From an uncultured Candidatus Woesearchaeota archaeon (GTDB lineage: Archaea; Nanobdellota; Nanobdellia; Woesearchaeales; GW2011-AR9), in assembly GCA_902529885.1 (NCBI GenBank), contig CABZYC010000003.1, forward strand, positions 1 through 50,083: a stretch of 50,083 bases of DNA, read 5' to 3'. Shown piece by piece: positions 42,895 through 50,083 of this stretch (position 1 is the stretch's first letter; each line of letters begins with the position of its first letter). The translations under genes and the position numbers were made by a program. The notes under the pieces are model-generated. The model had not been told where the DNA came from. It ran no database searches and was given only the letters and a program-made list of their open reading frames with translations.

Positions 42895-43856
42895 AATATT
42901 TTTATGATACTAACAAGTACGACGATGCCATTGACAGAAGCATTAAAGTGTTTATTGAAAAAATCAAAACTACAAAAAGGTTATATGAATATGTTGACGT
43001 CATAGGAATTACAGGAACAGCAGCCCGAGGGCAAGCATATAGCAAAGGTAGCGATATTGATATTTATTGTATCACAAAATACCTAAACCCATTGCATGAA
43101 CATAAGTTGCAAAAAGTGTTCGCGTCAAGTTTTTCTAATATTAAAATTGATCATTCATTACTTGTTTTTGCACCGAGTGTGCATAATAAACCAGACTTAA
43201 TGTATTATGAATTTACACATTGTGGCATTAAATTATATGGAAACATGCCAGATAAAATATCCATTAACAAAATTCCAAAGTGGGAAGGAATACGGTTACT
43301 GACATTCAAAGGTAACCCTTTCCTTGCATCATTACATACAAATAAATTTGATTATAATTATGCTAAGTTACTCTTGGGCATAGGAGAAGCATTCTTAGTA
43401 TTAAACAGAACATACGTTGCAGATAGTTTACTACGACAAAAAAAAGTAGTACAAAACAAAATATTACAAAATATTGAAGGGTTCATTGAAGAATATAATA
43501 CATGTTGCCAATACAAGTTCCATCAAAAAATGTTTGATACTACCAAGGAAGCACGGATCAAAAAAGGGTTAGTTATTTTACAAAAAGCATGGGATCTGTA
43601 CCTTAGACAGTATTGTGATTCTAACCAAGTTCAACTTGAAAAAATTAAGCCAAGCCCACTACAACAAATTGCAAGCCGTCTATTCTATACTATTAACTAC
43701 TACAAATATTTCGGAAAAATAAAAGTTACCTTATCTGAACCTTTCATTAAAGAAATTCAGTTAATACAAGAGTATCTTAACACTGAAAATGAAAAACTAC
43801 GACAAAAAATCTGTGAATCTTGGAAGGTTTCACCAAGATTTTGGTATTCAAAATAA
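42891..43856 (+). CDS. Nucleotidyltransferase-fold protein
   Basis: GITGTAARGQAYSKGSDIDIYCI matches the GS..D-x-D NTase core; ATGA overlap with galE. Confidence 0.72.
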   Translation: MKYFYDTNKYDDAIDRSIKVFIEKIKTTKRLYEYVDVIGITGTAARGQAYSKGSDIDIYCITKYLNPLHEHKLQKVFASSFSNIKIDHSLLVFAPSVHNKPDLMYYEFTHCGIKLYGNMPDKISINKIPKWEGIRLLTFKGNPFLASLHTNKFDYNYAKLLLGIGEAFLVLNRTYVADSLLRQKKVVQNKILQNIEGFIEEYNTCCQYKFHQKMFDTTKEARIKKGLVILQKAWDLYLRQYCDSNQVQLEKIKPSPLQQIASRLFYTINYYKYFGKIKVTLSEPFIKEIQLIQEYLNTENEKLRQKICESWKVSPRFWYSK

Positions 43857-45038
43857 AGATTTACCAGCAATGTCTTTTGGAATTTTATCCTTTAAACCAA
43901 TTGCTTCAAGCATGGTTGGCATTAGATCAATAACGGAAGGATTATCACCTTTAAGATCCCTGTTACAAAGTAATACACCCAATGAATCTTTATGATCAGG
44001 CCAATACCCGTGCATACCTTTCGTATTGAACTTGACTGGTGCAAAATAGTCAGGGAATACTCGAAAGCCCGGATCAACAAGAAACATTAAATTGCCCCAT
44101 TTATCATCGTCAAACCGAATTTTATATTTCTCTTGTAATGTATCATCTAAATGATTTACATTCTCAATCTGTGAAACAGCGTCAATAATCTGTTGTTTTA
44201 TAGTATTATCTTTTACCTTGAAGCGTACCATTGTTGAATCGTAGAAGACTAAATAATCCTTAACTGGTTTCAAAGATAATTTATCAACGACTTCTTTTAC
44301 ATTTACTGATCCCTTTACTTCAACCATCCCGTGGTCCGAGAATATAAATAAATTCACGTCACCAAACTTCTTCCTAGCTTCTTCATACATAGCGCTTATC
44401 TTTGTGTCAAGTCGTGCCATAATATCATGAATCTCTTTTGAAGTTGGCCCATTGTAATGACCGACAGGGTCAGTTTCGTACACAAAAAAATGGTCCACAA
44501 CATTATCAGACACAGCCCAGTCCTCAATTTTAATACCTTCACCATATAAGGGGTGGGTACCAGTTGCACATGAAAACATTGAAACTTTATTTTCTTTTAA
44601 GATAGTGAAAAAAGTAGGGTCATAATCTAAACTTTGATTATAATTGAAATATCCTGCTTGTTTTGGATCAACACTTGCAGGAACAGGTAAAATTTTTTGT
44701 TTATACCATTCAGGAAACAAATTTTTATATTTTGATGCATAAAAAGGAAATTTTAATCCACTAATACCAACTCGACGTATAATAGAAGGTACATACATCA
44801 ACCACCTCATCCATTTGAAAGGGCTTTTATCTTCTTCAAAACTGTACACCAAAAATTTCCCGTGATCTTCCTGATATTTACTTGTCCAGATTGAAGGATG
44901 AATCCCAGCAGAGTATCCTAGCATAGTTCCCAATTCAGAATAGTAATTCTCACTCTTCAATTTATGAAGAAAAGGCGTATTATGTCTTGTTATGTAATCA
45001 GACCGTACTGCATCCACAAAAAATATTAACGTTTTCAT
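43848..45038 (-). CDS. Type I phosphodiesterase/alkaline phosphatase superfamily protein
   Basis: KTLIFFVDAVRSDYITRHNTPFLHKL; FIFSDHGMVEVKG; GMHGYWPDHKD. Confidence 0.8.
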   Translation of the reverse strand: MKTLIFFVDAVRSDYITRHNTPFLHKLKSENYYSELGTMLGYSAGIHPSIWTSKYQEDHGKFLVYSFEEDKSPFKWMRWLMYVPSIIRRVGISGLKFPFYASKYKNLFPEWYKQKILPVPASVDPKQAGYFNYNQSLDYDPTFFTILKENKVSMFSCATGTHPLYGEGIKIEDWAVSDNVVDHFFVYETDPVGHYNGPTSKEIHDIMARLDTKISAMYEEARKKFGDVNLFIFSDHGMVEVKGSVNVKEVVDKLSLKPVKDYLVFYDSTMVRFKVKDNTIKQQIIDAVSQIENVNHLDDTLQEKYKIRFDDDKWGNLMFLVDPGFRVFPDYFAPVKFNTKGMHGYWPDHKDSLGVLLCNRDLKGDNPSVIDLMPTMLEAIGLKDKIPKDIAGKSLF

Positions 45039-46033
45039 TTTGTTATTCTCTCAAAACTCTCTTTGAACTTGTCACATTGATTTTTTTTATTATACATCAT
45101 CGCTTTCTGACGCAAATTATCCAACAACAACGACCTATGGTCTTCAGACATGTTAATCATATTTATCATTGAATCTGCAATAGCTTTATAGTCGTCTTGA
45201 TCAGTAACTACTACATCGGTTTTTAAAACTTCTGCATTACCATTCCTCATCCCTAACAATGGGGCCACACCAGAAAGTACATACTCAAGGCCACTACAAC
45301 CAAACGGTTCAAAAACGCTAACATTATACCCCACTATTGATCTGCTTGTATACTTCGAAAAATCGGTTTTCCAACCTTCAAAATGCACATTATTCAAATT
45401 TAAAATTTGTACTTCGTTTTTTAATTGATCTTTTTGTGGGCCGTCACCAACAATCCATAAATTCGTGTTCTTGAACTCTGATTGTACTAATTGGAAAGCC
45501 CGTAATAAATTAAGAAGATTTTTTTCAGGAGATAGCCTGCCTATGTAAAGAATATCTTTGGCTTCTTTTTTAGTATTAAAATGGTATCTTTCAGTATCAA
45601 CAAATGGGTAAACCACAGGAATATCATATGGCAATGATAAAGATTTTTGTATAAAATTTTTACTAATCTCACTGTCAGAAATTACATTATCAATACTACC
45701 CAAAAAAAAATCGAAGTACCATTTTTTAACACCACGTAAATTTGGATAGGTCATATGAAAAAGTGCATCCGCATCATGATATACAATCTGTATATCTTTA
45801 CGTAAAACTTTCAAGATACGAGCAAAATATAGTCCCGCAAAACCTTCGCAAAGTAAGTTTGAACCTTTACTAATCTTAACATAATAATAAGGTAATGTGA
45901 TCATACAGAAAAACGGAATTAAAATGAAAGGCATCCAGCTCGGAGAAGGTTTGATTATAGTTGCTTTAATTGCTTGGGCAAAGCCTTGATGTACAAAATG
46001 GGACTTTGGTATATTCTGAATAAAATAGTTCAT
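45035..46033 (-). CDS. Family 4 glycosyltransferase
   Basis: DILYIGRLSPEKNLLNLLRAFQLV, LWIVGDGPQKDQL, VSVFEPFGCSGLEYVLSGVAPL. Confidence 0.88.
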   Translation of the reverse strand: MNYFIQNIPKSHFVHQGFAQAIKATIIKPSPSWMPFILIPFFCMITLPYYYVKISKGSNLLCEGFAGLYFARILKVLRKDIQIVYHDADALFHMTYPNLRGVKKWYFDFFLGSIDNVISDSEISKNFIQKSLSLPYDIPVVYPFVDTERYHFNTKKEAKDILYIGRLSPEKNLLNLLRAFQLVQSEFKNTNLWIVGDGPQKDQLKNEVQILNLNNVHFEGWKTDFSKYTSRSIVGYNVSVFEPFGCSGLEYVLSGVAPLLGMRNGNAEVLKTDVVVTDQDDYKAIADSMINMINMSEDHRSLLLDNLRQKAMMYNKKNQCDKFKESFERITK

Positions 46034-46659
46034 TTTTTACAAGACCACAGAAATACATGAGCAAAAAAATTACGGTTTATATTCCGAAACAAGCCTTTGA
46101 AGCCAGATATCTTCACATCAGAAAAATACTTCTTTAGTAATCTACTTAATATCTGCAAATTAAAAAAACGAATGTGTTCGTCATTGAATGCTTTTCCTGG
46201 CCTGTTTAGTAAAAAACCCATACGTGCCCGAAGATTAAAGGCATTTGGCGTAGACCCAACAAACGATCCACCTCTCTTAAGAACTCTACCTGATTCTTTG
46301 ATTATTTCTTCATAGTAAAATAAATGTTCAATTACCTCTGAAAGAATCACCATATCAAAAGTTTCATCAGGGAATGGCAATGGATCACCATCAAAACCAG
46401 CTTCGATTGCTTTAACACCATATGTCTCCTCCATATATTTTACAGCATGAATATTGAAATCAACAATAGTTACATCATTGTCTTTTACAAAATATTTAGT
46501 AACATCACCAAATTGACAACCTAAATCTAATATCTTTAAACCAGAAGGATTACCTGCTAAAGCATACAACGCTGCACCTCTATCAGAAACTTTTAGGTGC
46601 TTATTTCCTTCAACATTTATTCTTGTATGAGCATTCTCATAAAAATTTTTTAGATTCAT
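46030..46659 (-). CDS. Class I SAM-dependent methyltransferase
   Basis: LKILDLGCQFGDVTKYF, FDMVILSEVIEHLFYYEEIIKESGRVLKRGGSFVGSTPN. Confidence 0.87.
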   Translation of the reverse strand: MNLKNFYENAHTRINVEGNKHLKVSDRGAALYALAGNPSGLKILDLGCQFGDVTKYFVKDNDVTIVDFNIHAVKYMEETYGVKAIEAGFDGDPLPFPDETFDMVILSEVIEHLFYYEEIIKESGRVLKRGGSFVGSTPNAFNLRARMGFLLNRPGKAFNDEHIRFFNLQILSRLLKKYFSDVKISGFKGLFRNINRNFFAHVFLWSCKK

Positions 46660-46801
46660 AATAGATCTTATACCGTTTTATTTATATGTTTATAGGAACA
46701 TAAACTCATTACACACCAAAAAATACACAAGACCATAAGAGAATATATACGAACACCCTATCAAAACCATAAAAACTTCTCGTAAATCTGAATTTTAGAT
46801 A

Positions 46802-48289
46802 TTAATTTCTAGAGTATACAACCTCCAAATCACCCCGGGTAATTAATTTACACAAAGCAATCATTACTAAATAAAGAAATAGGCTGAATATAAATGTTAG
46901 AATCAAACTTGTCAAACCTGAAATTGGTATCAAAGACTTAGATATGAAAGTCAAGTATAAAGCATATAATATGTTACAAAATATGATCTTTGTGAAAAGA
47001 CCATAATCTATTGATAAAACAGTCAATTTTGTACAGATTAATACGAATGCAACAAAAACCATCAGTGCATAACTAATCAGTGTTGCAAATGCAGCTCCGT
47101 TAAGACCAATGATATTGATAAGCGTGTAATTAAAAATTATATTTATTATCCCACCAAAGATAATTATTTTATTGTTTATTTCGGGTAAATTAAAACTATT
47201 AAATAATATTGTTAATAGTCCAAATACAGTGGAAATAATTGAACTAACTGCTAATATCTTCAATGCACTACTCGCACCAATATATTCCAACGGAAATAGA
47301 AATCTCAATATACTATTGGAATGTATACACATGAAAATGCTGACAGGTATGATCGTAATGAGTAAATATTTAAAAACTAGATTCACGTATAAGTTCATAG
47401 ATTGTATCTTTTTTTGGTTATATAACTCAAGAATAACAGGCATTAAAACTACAGTAAAACATGATAAAAAGAAGGTTGGTAATTTAGCTATGGGAACAGC
47501 AATATTATACAAACCTACCGTTTCAAAATTAGTTAATATCGTAAGCATATAGGTGTCCATATAATTTAATATGTAAGTACTGGCTAGAAAAAGAACATTA
47601 GCATTAGCAAATTTAATTACCTTTGGAATATAATTTGTGTTAGAACTTTTTTGGGAAGTATTATTGGCAAAAAATCTCTTGTAAATATACCAACTAAACA
47701 CAGGGAATAGCAATAAATGCGATAAGAATAAACCGATTACAGGAGATAACATACCTAACCCTAATTTAAAACAAATCAGTGTAAACACGAGCAAGAATAT
47801 GTTTCTTGTAAGGTCATACAAAGAATAAATTTTTAGTTGTTTCAAAACACGAGTTATTATCAAGATAAATTGAAAGAAAACCTCGTAAAGAGCATAAAAA
47901 ATCGCTAGAGAGATTAAAATAAAAGCACCACCAGAGGATTTCAGATAATACTGTTCAATTATTGATGAACAAGATATAACTATTATTAAAAATAGCGCTG
48001 CTGTTTTAAACTTAAAACTAAAATAGTAACGAAGTAAGTCTAGTAAACCAGTATTATCCCGTTTAGTCATGCAAAGAGATGCAAAGCGTACAAATGCCTC
48101 ATTTCTGCCAAAAGGAATGAATGTAATTGCAAAAAGAATTAAAGAAACAACACTATAATACAAACCATAATCAGCAACACTTAGATTTATGGCCATTAGA
48201 TACCTAAATAGATAAGCCGATATACTGATTAGTATACTAGTTATAATCATCCATTTTGTACCATTGATTATATCTTGCTTTAATCCCAT
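46802..48289 (-). CDS. Wzx-type polysaccharide flippase (MATE/MOP superfamily)
   Basis: 495 aa, 12-14 TM; MGLKQDIINGTKWMIITS, LSVADYGLYYSVVSLILFAITFIPFG. Confidence 0.83.
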   Translation of the reverse strand: MGLKQDIINGTKWMIITSILISISAYLFRYLMAINLSVADYGLYYSVVSLILFAITFIPFGRNEAFVRFASLCMTKRDNTGLLDLLRYYFSFKFKTAALFLIIVISCSSIIEQYYLKSSGGAFILISLAIFYALYEVFFQFILIITRVLKQLKIYSLYDLTRNIFLLVFTLICFKLGLGMLSPVIGLFLSHLLLFPVFSWYIYKRFFANNTSQKSSNTNYIPKVIKFANANVLFLASTYILNYMDTYMLTILTNFETVGLYNIAVPIAKLPTFFLSCFTVVLMPVILELYNQKKIQSMNLYVNLVFKYLLITIIPVSIFMCIHSNSILRFLFPLEYIGASSALKILAVSSIISTVFGLLTILFNSFNLPEINNKIIIFGGIINIIFNYTLINIIGLNGAAFATLISYALMVFVAFVLICTKLTVLSIDYGLFTKIIFCNILYALYLTFISKSLIPISGLTSLILTFIFSLFLYLVMIALCKLITRGDLEVVYSRN

Positions 48290-49362
48290 GTTGCTACCTT
48301 ACTTAGTATTTCGTGTACTTGTACATTTTTAATAGCGTCATTTCTTGTACAAATTTTTGCATTACAATGAGTACATCTTTGTTCTGAATTGATCAGAATA
48401 GAGCTATTACCGTATGGAGACATAACATTTAGATCAGTGGTTGAACTGTAAATAACTATACTTGGTATTCTGAATGCCGAAGCAACGTGACTAGACATAG
48501 ACTCCAGACAGATTACCTTCCCACATTCAGGGATCAAAGCAAAATATTCTCTCAGACTGACTTTACCAGCCATGTTTATGGCATTGGTACCCTTACAGAC
48601 TATAGTGGATCTTTTAATATCATTATCAAAAACTAATACACAATAACTTTGTTGCAATTCCTTAATCAATTTATTGAAATTATGTAATGGCCATTGTCTT
48701 TTTTGATCGGTCGTTCCAGGATTAATGCCCATAATGGGTTTTGACATATTTAGTGAAGTAATAAGCTGTTTTGCCTGACTTTTTTCTGTTTCAGATAAAA
48801 ATATTTGTGGTGACGATATCTTATTACAACCTAGTAAATTCAAATTTTGTAGAATCATGTGTTGCGAATGATCACACACAATATGTTCTGATAGCAAAAA
48901 ACCTAAGCCCCGATACCTATAACCAATTGAATATCGACCTAATAAACAAGCCAACAAAATGTTTCTTGGTTCCGTATGTAAATCATACACAAGATCGTAC
49001 TTCCTAAAATTTTGCAGTGTGAACCTTAACACATTAAAATATCCACAGGAATCGTTCTTATGTAACCAAGGAGTGTTCAAACAAATGACTTCATCTACAT
49101 TAGGATTATTTTGTAAAACGCTGGATGAGGATGACCTACATAACACTGTTATTTTAGAGTCAGGGTATCTCTTTTTAGCTTCAAAGAAAAAGGGAGTAGC
49201 CAGTACCATATCCCCAATATAGTCATTTTTCAAAATAAGAATGTTATTAATCGATTTTGGTTTCTTAATTAGAAAGCGAAATGGACGGAATATGATACTG
49301 CACATTAAGTCAAAGCAGAATAAAAAAGGTACGTAAATCTTGTTTACCTTATACTTTATCAT
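48280..49362 (-). CDS. Family 9 glycosyltransferase (heptosyltransferase-like)
   Basis: ILILKNDYIGDMVLATPFFFEAKKRYPDSKITVL, YDLVYDLHTEPRN, MGINPGTTDQKRQWP, GKVSLREYFALIPECGKVICLESMSSHVASAF. Confidence 0.87.
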   Translation of the reverse strand: MIKYKVNKIYVPFLFCFDLMCSIIFRPFRFLIKKPKSINNILILKNDYIGDMVLATPFFFEAKKRYPDSKITVLCRSSSSSVLQNNPNVDEVICLNTPWLHKNDSCGYFNVLRFTLQNFRKYDLVYDLHTEPRNILLACLLGRYSIGYRYRGLGFLLSEHIVCDHSQHMILQNLNLLGCNKISSPQIFLSETEKSQAKQLITSLNMSKPIMGINPGTTDQKRQWPLHNFNKLIKELQQSYCVLVFDNDIKRSTIVCKGTNAINMAGKVSLREYFALIPECGKVICLESMSSHVASAFRIPSIVIYSSTTDLNVMSPYGNSSILINSEQRCTHCNAKICTRNDAIKNVQVHEILSKVATWD

Positions 49363-50075
49363 TTATAAAAAACACCTAAAATATTAATGGAGAATGGACC
49401 ATCATCACCACCGAATCGCATCTGGACAAAAGACTTAATATTTTCTAAGTATGCAAAAATAAAGAATATAGTAGAACCAATTAAAGTTTTAAACGAAGTC
49501 GTGTTAATCATGGGATATTTAATAGGTAGTACCTCACACTTGCTGTACGAAGAAAAAAGCTGCTTCAAACTTTCAGTGCAAAATGGTGTGTTATGGGTTA
49601 AGTCAGACATATATTTTTTTAAACCCATACTATTCAGGACATTTGGAACTTCAATTAAACAAAAGCCACCTTCATTCAATGTATCATACATCTGTTCAAC
49701 TAATACATAACATTGGTCCTTTGGCATATGTTCAAGTACATGTTTCATTACAATTACATCGAATTTTTTAGTATTTTCTTTCAAAAACGATGCAATCTCA
49801 TCTTGTATAATTACGATATCATTCATATCCGCTACAGATTGGATACAATCTTTGTCTAAATCTACCCCAGTAATATCTGTGCACCCTGAAGCTTGAAGAT
49901 ACCTCAATAAATTACCATTACTGCCGAATCCTAATTCCAAAATAGATAAATCTTTATCAAGGAAAAAACGCGCATAATTTCTTCTTATAAACTTCTGATT
50001 ATGAGCAAAATGATAGTTGCTAGCGCCTCTTATATTATGATTCCCTGACTGAATCAATTTAAGGTTTTTATTCAT
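49359..50075 (-). CDS. Class I SAM-dependent methyltransferase
   Basis: LSILELGFGSNGNLLRYLQASGCTDITGVDLDKDCIQSV, FDVIVMKHVLEHMPKDQ, LNEGGFCLIEVPN. Confidence 0.87.
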   Translation of the reverse strand: MNKNLKLIQSGNHNIRGASNYHFAHNQKFIRRNYARFFLDKDLSILELGFGSNGNLLRYLQASGCTDITGVDLDKDCIQSVADMNDIVIIQDEIASFLKENTKKFDVIVMKHVLEHMPKDQCYVLVEQMYDTLNEGGFCLIEVPNVLNSMGLKKYMSDLTHNTPFCTESLKQLFSSYSKCEVLPIKYPMINTTSFKTLIGSTIFFIFAYLENIKSFVQMRFGGDDGPFSINILGVFYK

Positions 50076-50083
50076 GTTTCTCT

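Noticed and set aside
46670-46800. AT-rich gap with GTTTAT/ATAAAC inverted repeat considered as ncRNA or regulatory element
   Set aside because: Short, AT-only stem in a promoter region; adequately explained by the TATA of the methyltransferase gene at 46030-46659.
47172-47552. 126-aa plus-strand ORF
   Set aside because: Antisense to the flippase gene, no features.
1-50083. Mobile elements (IS, integrase, prophage) and toxin-antitoxin systems
   Set aside because: No transposase, integrase, phage structural or TA motifs recognised; the only truncated gene (Hel308-like) has no flanking repeats that I could see.

Overview
AT-rich archaeal window, most likely from a DPANN-type lineage (Woesearchaeota/Pacearchaeota-like; this is inference). 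Support: archaeal PolB, HerA/Rad50, L35Ae (eL33), AglB oligosaccharyltransferase, a signal-peptide S-layer protein, type II MetAP, TTTATAAA promoters and mostly leaderless genes. About 45 protein genes, two tRNAs (Val, His) and a free-standing 5S rRNA are supported. There is no CRISPR array and no recognisable mobile element. Main blocks: (i) replication/repair genes (rad50, polB, HIT, RNase HIII + RNase HII, herA); (ii) a tightly coupled 8-gene operon at 16.28-25.69 kb of membrane-anchored, coiled-coil and Cys-rich secreted proteins, containing a duplicated two-gene module and no recognised families, which is the best candidate for an undescribed surface or secretion system; (iii) an envelope/glycosylation region (30.7-50 kb) with a eukaryote-type phosphomannomutase, GmhA, AglB, S-layer, GalE, GT2/GT4/GT9, flippase and methyltransferases. 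Notable oddities: a structured ~128-nt S-layer leader among otherwise leaderless genes, a helicase cut exactly after RecA1, a HemK/Mtq2 methyltransferase-kinase fusion, overlap of all 8 convergent gene pairs, and an atypical tRNA-Val. All calls come from reading motifs; no database search was possible.
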